Source of the DNA: Candidatus Amulumruptor caecigallinarius
GTDB lineage: Bacteria; Bacteroidota; Bacteroidia; Bacteroidales; Muribaculaceae
Assembly: GCA_944321825.1 (NCBI GenBank)
Contig: CALUMU010000001.1
Location: 124,001-188,000 of the forward strand
DNA: 64,000 bases
Direction of reading: 5' to 3'
In this document: positions 1-7,208 of the stretch, piece after piece
Layout: every line of letters starts with the position of its first letter
Numbering within the stretch: the first letter of the stretch is position 1
Notes under the pieces: model-generated
The model's database searches: none
Told to the model about the DNA's origin: nothing
What the model saw: the letters and a program-made list of their open reading frames with translations, nothing else
Position numbers and translations under genes: made by a program

Positions 1-1
1 C

Positions 2-361
2 ACCCGTCCGATGAGCGTCACGAAAGTGCTGAGCTATGAGGACTATATGGATAAGGCTGTATGGGAAAAACATAGCAATGTGACCGTGGAGCCTGAATAT
101 ATGGAGTTTGAGGTGTATGTGGACGGGAAGAAGTACGAGATTATCTCAGTGCAGCATCTGTCGTTGCCCAATACTAACGGCAATCCTGTCAACGACGACT
201 GCTATCTGATTCAAGTGCCGATGCCTGAGGATGTGCATTACCGCAAGGATGGCAATTATGAGGTGAGAGTGGTGGGGCATAACACCCAATATGACGAATG
301 GGGCGAGAGCGTCTGCTATCTGCGTCCCTTTGCCTACCGCTGGGGCGAAGCAAGGAAATAA
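2..361 (+). CDS. C-terminal part of an uncharacterised protein
   Basis: The reading frame is open from the left edge of the window to the stop at 359-361. An ATG at 11 is present, but codons before it are also open, so this is probably the 3' end of a longer gene. The roughly 119 visible residues are rich in Tyr, Val and Glu and look beta-rich; the end is aromatic (motif YLRPFAYRW). I see no signal peptide, membrane segment or catalytic motif in this part. I do not recognise the family. The gene runs convergently towards the methyltransferase gene that follows, with only about 25 bp between them. Confidence 0.5.
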   Translation, partial: TRPMSVTKVLSYEDYMDKAVWEKHSNVTVEPEYMEFEVYVDGKKYEIISVQHLSLPNTNGNPVNDDCYLIQVPMPEDVHYRKDGNYEVRVVGHNTQYDEWGESVCYLRPFAYRWGEARK

Positions 362-386
362 TAAACCATGTCCATCGTTTAACAAA

Positions 387-1361
387 TTAAGAGGCGAACA
401 CTTTATTTCGTATCAAAATCCTGAAATAGGGACATTTCCCATTGATGGCTAAATCACGGGCGTCGTTTCCTTTCCTGAATCTCACAATCTCAAATTGATG
501 AGGGTTGTATTTGTGAAGGAATGTTATCGGAACGCCCATCACTCCAGGATAATCCTTGGGTATGTCTTGTGTGCGGTTCACGTTTATACCTTCGTAGTTG
601 TCGTATTTGGGATAATACATCTCATTTCCGGCATAGACCTTGCTTAAATTTATGAACTCTCTCCGTGAGGGCGTTTCTAAATTGGTCAGCCAAAGGCAGT
701 TGTTGGGGGAGATTATTTTATTGCCCATTTCATCGGTCCTCGTCTCTGTCCCATACAAACTGTATGATTCGGGAACGATGAAACCTGAGATGCCGCGTCC
801 TAAATTCACTCCAAGCCATGCTTTGTTTTGCTGAATGAGCTTGAATATGTCTTTGTATGTGATGGCATTGATATTGCCGATGATAAGAAAACTTTTATGA
901 TGACTGGTAATCACAGATACAAATTCCCTGAATAATGAAAAAGGAGGGTTCGTGACTATAATGTCGGATTGCTGTAGAAGGGCGATACATTCTTGGCTGC
1001 GAAAATCACCGTCACCTTTGAAAAAAACGATATGGGGGGGGGCTGATGGGTCTGCCTCGTAGCCGTCAAAAACGGTATAATACCCTTTTCCGCATGTGTA
1101 TGGCTGGAATAAATCGTATGTCGACGGCCTGTAGCATGACGCAATAAGGCGCTTCAGGCCGAGACGCTTGAAATTGTCATGGAAGTATTTGTAAAAGTTG
1201 CTGATATAAGGGTCGTCGCAGTTGCAATAGACGGTTTTCCCGTTAAAATCCGATTCGTAATGCACCAGTTCTCTCTCGATGTCGTCAAGCAAGGTGTAGA
1301 ACTCATCGCTTTTTGCCCCCTTGGCTTTATGCAGCAGGGCGTTAGAAGCATTTCTTGCCAT
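387..1361 (-). CDS. EcoRI-family adenine-specific DNA methyltransferase
   Basis: Predicted N6-adenine methyltransferase that protects the target of the neighbouring endonuclease, expected to be GAATTC. It is 324 aa, close to M.EcoRI. The N-terminus (MARNASNALLHKAK), a CNCDDP segment at residues 46-51, the catalytic NPPF at 138-141 and the stretches IIGNINAITYK and GVMGVPITFLHKYNP are all typical of the M.EcoRI family. The ATG lies 4 bp after the stop of the endonuclease gene, so the two are probably co-transcribed with the endonuclease first, as in the EcoRI plasmid system. Codons 107-110 contain a run of nine C on the coding strand (G9 at 1034-1042); slippage there would frameshift the enzyme. 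Confidence 0.93.
   Translation of the reverse strand: MARNASNALLHKAKGAKSDEFYTLLDDIERELVHYESDFNGKTVYCNCDDPYISNFYKYFHDNFKRLGLKRLIASCYRPSTYDLFQPYTCGKGYYTVFDGYEADPSAPPHIVFFKGDGDFRSQECIALLQQSDIIVTNPPFSLFREFVSVITSHHKSFLIIGNINAITYKDIFKLIQQNKAWLGVNLGRGISGFIVPESYSLYGTETRTDEMGNKIISPNNCLWLTNLETPSRREFINLSKVYAGNEMYYPKYDNYEGINVNRTQDIPKDYPGVMGVPITFLHKYNPHQFEIVRFRKGNDARDLAINGKCPYFRILIRNKVFAS
1034..1042. repeat. G9 homopolymer inside the methyltransferase gene
   Basis: Nine consecutive G on the + strand (C9 on the coding strand), spanning codons for Ala-Pro-Pro-His at about residue 107 of 324. At the present length the frame is intact. A one-base change would truncate the methyltransferase in its N-terminal third, before the NPPF motif. 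Confidence 0.9.
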
Positions 1362-1365
1362 AGTC

Positions 1366-2208
1366 TTACTCTTGCTTGTGGGTTGTTAACTGCTTAAAGA
1401 GCCGACTCCCCAACGCCGTAAGTGCGGAAGTGGCGATATCCAGCATTATCTTCATCATTTCGTTGACGCTCCAATCCTCGCCGTCCCCTTGTGTGTAAAT
1501 GGATGCAGCTTGCAGCATTATTGTTTTGTCGTCATGATGTACGAATTTGTTAAGGCAGAGGTTTGTGTTTATGGGCATTCCATAATTTGCCGCCGTCAGT
1601 CTGTCAAGCCGGTTTAACATCCCTGAATCATATTCGAGGACTACCAGCCTCCCATCAGGACGCATGACTTTAATGGTTTCTGTAAGGAAATTAGAACCTG
1701 CGAGGAATAAGACGTATGGGAAATAAGACTCCCCAAGCATATAGTTGGCAATTTCAGAAATGTTTTTGTGTGACCGTTCTATGGCATTTCCAGCCGCCAT
1801 TAAATCCTGATTGTTGTTTTTGCCGACAAGAATCCCGGATTTGATGTTTTCAATATCCCGGCCTTGGTATTTGGCTTCTGATACTAAAATGACATGCCAT
1901 ACACCCATGTCGTCTTTGACTTCAATCAATCCTCCATCTGGAATAATGCTTGAATTGGGAACAAATAATGTCTGCCCCAAGCTGGAGTCGATTCTTTTTA
2001 GTGCGTCGTTGATTTCCTGTTTTCTTATGCTGCTCCTGAACCGAAATTCAAGAGTGGGAAAACGTTGTTGGAGTTGGGATAGGACTGCGTGCGAAACCTC
2101 TCCTACGGTTGTGTCGTGCAATTTGGCATTAGGACCGAAAATGCCGATTTCTCCATGGGAATCTTTGTGCTGTATGGTTAATCTTTGAGATTGGTTTTTC
2201 TTGGCCAT
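1366..2208 (-). CDS. EcoRI-like Type II restriction endonuclease
   Basis: Predicted homodimeric endonuclease cutting GAATTC. The 280-aa protein aligns with EcoRI (277 aa) almost without gaps, so the classical numbering carries over: catalytic Asp91, Glu111 and Lys113 in PDGG...SEAK, and Gln115. The DNA-reading segment at 137-145 (MAAGNAIER) is identical to what I know of EcoRI, as are Arg200 and Arg203 in LNRLDRLTAANYG. Known EcoRI structures place Met137-Ala142, Glu144, Arg145, Arg200 and Arg203 at the GAATTC interface. It is the promoter-proximal gene of the pair, with the methyltransferase following after 4 bp. The region is more AT-rich than the housekeeping genes to its right, which fits acquisition by transfer. 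Confidence 0.96.
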   Translation of the reverse strand: MAKKNQSQRLTIQHKDSHGEIGIFGPNAKLHDTTVGEVSHAVLSQLQQRFPTLEFRFRSSIRKQEINDALKRIDSSLGQTLFVPNSSIIPDGGLIEVKDDMGVWHVILVSEAKYQGRDIENIKSGILVGKNNNQDLMAAGNAIERSHKNISEIANYMLGESYFPYVLFLAGSNFLTETIKVMRPDGRLVVLEYDSGMLNRLDRLTAANYGMPINTNLCLNKFVHHDDKTIMLQAASIYTQGDGEDWSVNEMMKIMLDIATSALTALGSRLFKQLTTHKQE

Positions 2209-2259
2209 GTTGCTTTATGCGCACGTCTTTATGAGTGAATCGATGCAGTGTTCATAACG

Positions 2260-2291
2260 CAAAATTAACGAATATATTTGTGATGTACAAT
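2260..2291 (-). promoter_or_regulatory. Predicted promoter of the restriction-modification operon
   Basis: On the minus strand a TAATTTTG box (2267-2260) matches the Bacteroidetes -7 consensus TAnnTTTG. An ATTG at 2291-2288 lies 20 nt upstream and resembles the TTTG -33 box. The predicted transcript starts about 45 nt before the endonuclease ATG. Confidence 0.55.
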
Positions 2292-2323
2292 ATGCAAAGC
2301 AGAGGGAAGAAACGCCGATACTC

Positions 2324-2689
2324 TTATCTGCGTTTCCCGGCATGTCTGACCCAAAGAATCACGGACAAGGGAAAAGTTATTGCCAGTCCGGCATAAACAG
2401 GGACAGAGTGGACGATTGCGATGAGAGCCGTCGCAATAAGCTGCGCAAAAAGGAAGAAGAGGATTGGCGTTTTGTAACTCAGCAAAGACACCGAGCGGCC
2501 TTTTGTGCATTTTCGTGAAATGCAATAAGTGCAAAATACGCATGTGCTGAAAACAAGCAATATCCACAGGTATTTAAGACGACCCTCAAATATCCAAAAG
2601 CCCCCGAAAAGAGAGAATAGATTGGCGCACACAGCTATTCGTGATGTCAGCATTTCAGCATCAAACAGGGATTGTGGTGTGTCGGACAT
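2324..2689 (-). CDS. Small integral membrane protein, unknown function
   Basis: 121 aa. The frame is open further upstream into the tRNA gene, but the first ATG clear of the tRNA is at 2689 and gives a protein starting MSDTPQSLFD. There are about four hydrophobic segments (around residues 17-33, 38-54, 75-92 and 95-112), a Cys-containing loop (VFCTYCISRKC) and a basic C-terminus (RHAGKRR). I do not recognise the family. It lies on the same strand upstream of the restriction-modification pair but is separated from it by that operon's own predicted promoter. It could be cargo of the same island. Confidence 0.55.
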   Translation of the reverse strand: MSDTPQSLFDAEMLTSRIAVCANLFSLFGGFWIFEGRLKYLWILLVFSTCVFCTYCISRKCTKGRSVSLLSYKTPILFFLFAQLIATALIAIVHSVPVYAGLAITFPLSVILWVRHAGKRR

Positions 2690-2777
2690 TGGAACTTGCG
2701 ATTGCGTATGGTGTAAATGGAATGAATGGCTGTAAATGAGAAGTCGGGAACTGTCTGAAGATAGTTCCCGACTTGCG

Positions 2778-2859
2778 TACCCGGACCCGGGATCGAACCG
2801 GGATGGATTGCTCCAACGGTGTTTGAGACCGTCGCGTCTACCGATTCCGCCATCCGGGC
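2778..2859 (-). tRNA. tRNA-Leu (anticodon CAA)
   Basis: The minus strand folds as a class II tRNA: acceptor arms GCCCGGA/TCCGGGT, a D-arm with GGTAGAC, anticodon stem ACGGT/ACCGT around the loop CTCAAAC (anticodon CAA, reading UUG), an extended variable region, and a T-arm with GGTTCGATCC. The discriminator base is A at 2778. No CCA is encoded. It sits immediately beside the restriction island, a common neighbourhood for integrated DNA. Confidence 0.93.
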
Positions 2860-3126
2860 AAGCTGTCATCAGCGGTAGGCGACCACAAAGTTACGCATAA
2901 AATCCGAAATCGCAACAATCCTGAGAAATATTGACACCGATGACAGCTCTCCGACATACTCCGCAGCCGATCACATCGATGATGCCGGGGTCATGCATTG
3001 ACGGCGATGGGGGCCGGTGCAGGGCCAGCCCTGACAAAAGCGTTGGCCAACGGGTGTCAATTAGGCGAAAAGTGCATATATTTGCATATTCTAATTTCTG
3101 AACCACGCCATATTACACACCATTAT

Positions 3127-4119
3127 ATGATCGAACGGATAGTTATCATCGACAATGTGGATCCTGTCAGCTTCTACGGGGTCAACAATTCCAACATGCA
3201 GCTCATACGCAACCTCTTCCCGAAGCTGAGGGTGACGGCTCGCGGATCGGTGCTGAGGGTGCTCGGCGATGAGGACGATACGGCTCTGTTCGAGCAGAAA
3301 ATCAAGGAATTGGAGGCTTACTGCGCCAAGTACAACAAGCTGACCGAGGATGTCATCATCGATGTCATGCGCGGCGACAAGCCCAAGGATGTCAAGAGCG
3401 ACGGCGTGGTTATATACGGTGTCAACGGCAAGCCCATCACTCCGCGCAACCATAACCAGAAGCTTCTCGTGGAGGCTTTCAACGACAACGACCTGACTTT
3501 CGCTCTCGGTCCGGCTGGCACGGGCAAGACGTATCTGGCCATCGCGCTGGCGGTCAAGGCTCTCAAAAACAGGGAGGCGCGAAAGATTATACTCAGCCGC
3601 CCGGCGGTGGAGGCCGGCGAAAAGCTCGGATTCCTCCCCGGTGACATGAAAGACAAGATTGACCCTTATCTGCAACCCCTCTACGATGCTTTGGAGGACA
3701 TGATTCCGGCTGTGAAGCTAAAGGAATACATGGAGAGCAACGTAATACAGATAGCTCCGCTGGCGTTTATGCGCGGACGCACGCTCAATGATGCTATTAT
3801 ATTGCTTGATGAGGCGCAGAATACCACGGTGCACCAGATAAAGATGTTCCTGACCCGACTCGGCATGAACGCCAAGATGATTATCACCGGCGATGTCACC
3901 CAGATCGATCTCCCGCGCTCGGTGGCTTCAGGACTCGTGCAGGCGTTGAGGGTGTTGCGCAATGTTCCCGGAATCGGCAGGGTGGAGTTCGGCAAGAAAG
4001 ACATCGTGCGCCACGCCCTTGTGCAGCGCATAGTGGAAGCCTACGACCTCTTTGACAAGGAGCAGCAGGCTGCGCAAGAGGCGGCTAAGTCTAATGAAGA
4101 TAGCCCGAAAAACTCTTAA
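3127..4119 (+). CDS. phoH: PhoH family P-loop ATPase
   Basis: 330 aa, cytoplasmic. The start chosen is the ATG at 3127 (MIERIVIID); an upstream in-frame ATG at 2998 would add 43 residues that do not resemble the family. Walker A GPAGTGKT is at residues 128-135, Walker B ILLDEAQN near 225-232, and the family signature RPAVEAGEKLGFLPGD follows Walker A. The N-terminal 100 residues match the KH-like segment usual in PhoH/YbeZ proteins. The family is linked to RNA metabolism and, in YbeZ, to ribosome maturation with YbeY; the exact role here is inferred. It converges with the SDR gene, overlapping by 4 bp. Confidence 0.92.
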   Translation: MIERIVIIDNVDPVSFYGVNNSNMQLIRNLFPKLRVTARGSVLRVLGDEDDTALFEQKIKELEAYCAKYNKLTEDVIIDVMRGDKPKDVKSDGVVIYGVNGKPITPRNHNQKLLVEAFNDNDLTFALGPAGTGKTYLAIALAVKALKNREARKIILSRPAVEAGEKLGFLPGDMKDKIDPYLQPLYDALEDMIPAVKLKEYMESNVIQIAPLAFMRGRTLNDAIILLDEAQNTTVHQIKMFLTRLGMNAKMIITGDVTQIDLPRSVASGLVQALRVLRNVPGIGRVEFGKKDIVRHALVQRIVEAYDLFDKEQQAAQEAAKSNEDSPKNS

Positions 4120-4964
4120 CAATAAATCATTTTGCGCGTCATGCCGCCGTCTATGACTATGTTTTCCCCGTTGATGAAATCGTTGGCGGGGAGGGCGAGC
4201 GTCATGCACATGCGGGCTATGTCCTCGGGGATGCCGACACGTCCTGACGGATGCTGCGAGTGGTCGGCTTCCGTCAGGCTCTCGTAATCGGTCGTAGCTA
4301 TCCATCCCGGAGAGATGCAGTTGACAGTGATGTGGAGCGGGGTCAGCGACATCATCAGCGAGTGGGTCATGGCGAGGATTGCCCCTTTGGAGGCGCTGTA
4401 GGCTGTGGTGTCGGCTTCGCTTTGCAGGGCGCGGGTGCTGGCGATGTTTATGATACGTCCGTAGGGGTTCTTCTCGGTTTGGTTTGTGCGGTGGATTGCC
4501 AGCGTCCGGGCGGTGACGAGCAGGGGAGTGAGATTGATGGCGAGCACACGGTTGAAGTCGCTGACCGAAGTGTCGATGAGGGGTTTGAAATCCGCAATGC
4601 CTACATTGTTGACGATGACGTCCAAGTCGCCCCACTCCTCCATGAGGGATGATAGTGTTGAGGCCAAACTGTCGGAGTCGGCGACATCCAGCGGTATGAA
4701 TCGTGCGCCCGTCGCTTGGGCAGTCGCGGTGCCGTTCTTATGGTCGATGTCGCAGAACGCAGTGCGGCATCCGGCGTTGCAAAACTCCCTGACTATGGCA
4801 CGTCCTATGCCAGATGCACCCCCGGTGACGAATACCCGGCGTACGCCCAACTTGTAGGTAACGCTTCCTGCCGCCTGTCCTGTAGGAGTCTTGCGCGGAC
4901 GGTATGTTGTGGCGACACCACGGCGGTGTTGCTCCATCTTGTTTTCTAAGTAGTTGTCGGCCAT
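4116..4964 (-). CDS. SDR family NAD(P)-dependent oxidoreductase
   Basis: 282 aa. Classical short-chain dehydrogenase: nucleotide-binding TGGASGIG at 47-54, NNVG at 119-122, catalytic Ser near 176, and YSASK with Tyr189 and Lys193. The C-terminal INGENIVIDGG motif is typical of 3-oxoacyl-ACP reductase-like and sugar or steroid dehydrogenase members. The substrate cannot be told from sequence. The N-terminus carries about 40 residues before the Rossmann fold, more than usual, so a start at Met10 is possible. Two imperfect 20-bp direct repeats and a TACTTTTG box (5033-5026) lie just upstream. Confidence 0.88.
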   Translation of the reverse strand: MADNYLENKMEQHRRGVATTYRPRKTPTGQAAGSVTYKLGVRRVFVTGGASGIGRAIVREFCNAGCRTAFCDIDHKNGTATAQATGARFIPLDVADSDSLASTLSSLMEEWGDLDVIVNNVGIADFKPLIDTSVSDFNRVLAINLTPLLVTARTLAIHRTNQTEKNPYGRIINIASTRALQSEADTTAYSASKGAILAMTHSLMMSLTPLHITVNCISPGWIATTDYESLTEADHSQHPSGRVGIPEDIARMCMTLALPANDFINGENIVIDGGMTRKMIYC

Positions 4965-4970
4965 GTTCTT

Positions 4971-5033
4971 GGTGATATGGTATACGGTACGAATATATAG
5001 CTTTTTGGTGATAAGGTATATGGTACAAAAGTA
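4971..5033 (-). promoter_or_regulatory. Upstream region of the SDR gene with tandem operator-like repeats
   Basis: A TACTTTTG -7-like box lies at 5033-5026 on the minus strand. Between it and the SDR ATG are two imperfect direct repeats, 4971-4990 and 5007-5026 (17 of 20 identical, spaced 36 bp). The second abuts the -7 box. The spacing would suit a dimeric DNA-binding regulator, but no regulator gene is adjacent. Confidence 0.35.
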
Positions 5034-5040
5034 ACCATAA

Positions 5041-5539
5041 AAAATGAAACCCGCCTACTCTTCACGAGCCGACGGATCTCTAACCTATGATTCACTTATT
5101 TCTTGTTGTCCTTTGTGTTGGAGTTGATTAGGGAATAGAAGAATAGCTATACAAATGGTTGTGCTGTGTCTTGTTGTCGTTGTTTGGGAACTGGCGCAGC
5201 CGCAGTCAGCAGCCCTCCGCCATAAATTCCGCCACAAAATTACTCAACAAATCCGAATCCCCCAAACATTTCCGGCTAAAACTCAAAACTACAGCTTAAG
5301 CAAGCACACCGAATCATATTATTCAAAAACTGCCGATAATACTAATAAAATAACGAAAAGAGAAAACCGGTACGAACTAAGAAAATTTCAAATGTTTGCA
5401 ATCAAAATTAAAATGTCATAAATTAGCACGACAAATCCGAAACCCCTATTTGCCGCACGGAGCAGGTGCACCGGGGGTGCAGTACCACGGCCAGAACGGT
5501 GTGGGGTGTCGGAAATTTTGGCGGAATGGAGGGGCGGGT
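5041..5539. other. Intergenic region without a recognisable gene
   Basis: About 500 bp between the SDR and rpmH. It becomes AT-rich from about 5270 to 5450. An open frame at 5155-5421 has low-complexity composition, and I do not regard it as a gene. Confidence 0.5.
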
Positions 5540-5571
5540 GTTGCGGATGTGAAGAAAAAGATGTAACTTTG
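5540..5571 (+). promoter_or_regulatory. Predicted rpmH promoter
   Basis: GTTG at 5540-5543, a 20-nt spacer, then TAACTTTG at 5564-5571, matching the Bacteroidetes TTTG/TAnnTTTG promoter. The 5' leader to the rpmH ATG would be about 70 nt. Confidence 0.65.
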
Positions 5572-5647
5572 CACCTCAAAACGTCCTGCACCCGGTGTGC
5601 GCGGATTAAGGCTAACATAAACACAACACAATAAATCAAATACGGCA

Positions 5648-5803
5648 ATGAAACGTACATTCCAACCCTCAAACCGCAAGCGTGTCAACAAGCACGGCTT
5701 CCGCAGCCGCATGGCCACAGCCGACGGCCGCAAGGTCCTCGCTCGTCGCCGCGCCAAGGGTCGTCTGCGTCTCACGGTAAGCTCCTCTATCGCCAGCAAG
5801 TAA
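5648..5803 (+). CDS. rpmH: 50S ribosomal protein bL34
   Basis: 51 aa, easily missed because it is short. The sequence starts [18 protein letters not shown], continues with [21 protein letters not shown] and ends in SSIASK: the standard bL34 pattern with a very basic composition. It is a structural protein of the large ribosomal subunit. It has its own predicted promoter and stands alone: rnpA does not follow, since the next 275 nt hold no open frame resembling RNase P protein. Confidence 0.97.
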   Translation: MKRTFQPSNRKRVNKHGFRSRMATADGRKVLARRRAKGRLRLTVSSSIASK

Positions 5804-6078
5804 TCAAGGCGATAGTGACGCTCCGGCAGTCGATGCTTTAAAAACATCTTTTTTCAATCAGGCATAATTGCCGTTAATCCGGTTTCCGCCATGCGTAACG
5901 ACCATGCTGCGGGCTGCGATTATCGGCATTTTGCTTTTTGTGGCGGATTTTTGGCTGGTTGTGTGAAAATTTCAGTATCTTCGCATGGAGTTGGATTTCG
6001 CAACAAAAGATGTCCGACAAGTGTTTTAACTTTAAAATTTTTTCTATTACCCCCAAAACACCCTAAATTGTTAAGGCT

Positions 6079-6924
6079 ATGAAGATTACAGCATCGTTAA
6101 CCGCTGCGGCTGTCGTTGCTACGACCATGCTGGCGGCATGTTCGGGCAACGGCGGCGAGACCGCCGGCAGCGAGGAAATTTCCAATTTTGAAATCCGCGA
6201 GCAGCTCAAGTCGGCATCGAAGAGCTACAAACTGGTATATGCGTCGGGCGACACGGCGTATGTCACGCTGTCGGCTACAGTGCAGTGGCCGGTAGAGTTC
6301 GGCGGGTCGGACGTGATAGCCCTCCGTGACACAATCATCAACGCTCTCGGCACCAAGTCGCCATATAATATCGACCAGGCGATGTCGGCATATGTCAATA
6401 ACAACGAACTGATAGAGGCCGGGCCGCAGGTGACGGTGTCGCCTGTAGACTCCATATCCCCGATGACCGACGAAACTAACTCGTATGACATAGAGACCAC
6501 CATTAAGGTCACAGAACTCAACGAGCAGACGGTCACATACCAGATTTATAACTATTCGTTTACCGGGGGCGCTCATCCCAATTACGCTTACATACCGTTT
6601 ACTTATGACCTGTCGGCAGGCAAAGTGCTGACGTTCGACATGCTCTTCAAGCCCGGTAGCGACGATGCGCTTATGACATTGATACAGGAAGCTCTTGCCA
6701 ACCAGCTCGGGGTGCGCGATCCGGCCAAGTTGGGCGAAGCCGGCGTGTTCACTGACCAGTTGTTTGTCAGCCGTAACGTGTTCGTGTCCGACGGTCAGAT
6801 AGTGTTCCATTACAATCCTTACGAAATCGGCCCGTATGCTTTGGGTCAGATGGATGTAGCTCTGGCTCCTTTCGTCATAGAGAATCTGCTGACTTCCGAA
6901 GCCAAGAGCCTGTTGCTTAACTGA
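6079..6924 (+). CDS. Lipoprotein with DUF4163/DUF3298 (RsiV-like) domains
   Basis: 281 aa. The signal peptide ends in a lipobox (MLAAC, Cys21), so it is probably anchored in the outer membrane or facing the periplasm. The mature part shows the DUF4163-DUF3298 pattern: GGAHPNYAY around residues 166-174, then the C-terminal YEIGPYALG motif. RsiV in Bacillus uses this fold as an anti-sigma factor and lysozyme sensor; Bacteroidetes carry many lipoprotein versions of unknown role. There is no sigma factor gene next to it, so a regulatory job is not supported here. A weak promoter (TTTG at 5950, TATCTTCG at 5976) lies upstream, and a strong hairpin follows. Confidence 0.85.
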   Translation: MKITASLTAAAVVATTMLAACSGNGGETAGSEEISNFEIREQLKSASKSYKLVYASGDTAYVTLSATVQWPVEFGGSDVIALRDTIINALGTKSPYNIDQAMSAYVNNNELIEAGPQVTVSPVDSISPMTDETNSYDIETTIKVTELNEQTVTYQIYNYSFTGGAHPNYAYIPFTYDLSAGKVLTFDMLFKPGSDDALMTLIQEALANQLGVRDPAKLGEAGVFTDQLFVSRNVFVSDGQIVFHYNPYEIGPYALGQMDVALAPFVIENLLTSEAKSLLLN

Positions 6925-6962
6925 TTATCTCTGAGTTTTTAAGACGGCGATATCATATGGGG

Positions 6963-6992
6963 CAGGGGACGCACGACGGTTTGCGTCCCCTG
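6963..6992 (+). terminator. Hairpin after the DUF3298 lipoprotein gene
   Basis: Perfect 11-bp arms CAGGGGACGCA (6963-6973) and TGCGTCCCCTG (6982-6992) with an 8-nt loop, 38 bp after the stop codon. There is no U-tract, so it may act as a 3' stabilising hairpin rather than a classical terminator. Confidence 0.5.
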
Positions 6993-7146
6993 TCTCGATA
7001 GGGCTGTCCTTGCACAGCGGATGTAGTCATAATTTTGTGTTTTGGCACAAAATTATGCTGTGTCGGCTTCCTTTCCATGCGAAAATGTCGGCACTTTTTC
7101 AGATACTGACCGATAGTACTGTGCCATTAGATCCGCAGGAGGTGGA

Positions 7147-7178
7147 GTTGGGATTGTGGCGAAATTTTGGTATCTTTG
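7147..7178 (+). promoter_or_regulatory. Predicted promoter of the gldE-like/tsaE operon
   Basis: GTTG at 7147-7150, a 20-nt spacer, and TATCTTTG at 7171-7178. The start of transcription would fall about 25 nt before the ATG at 7209. Confidence 0.6.
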
Positions 7179-7208
7179 CTGCTTGTAATCACCAACTGTA
7201 ATTGATAC

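Noticed and set aside
2690-2869. Upstream extension of the small membrane protein gene through tRNA-Leu
   Set aside because: It would read through the tRNA gene; the ATG at 2689 is sufficient.
5155-5421. Open frame of 88 codons between the SDR gene and rpmH
   Set aside because: Low-complexity, basic translation without family features; no promoter or coding-like composition.
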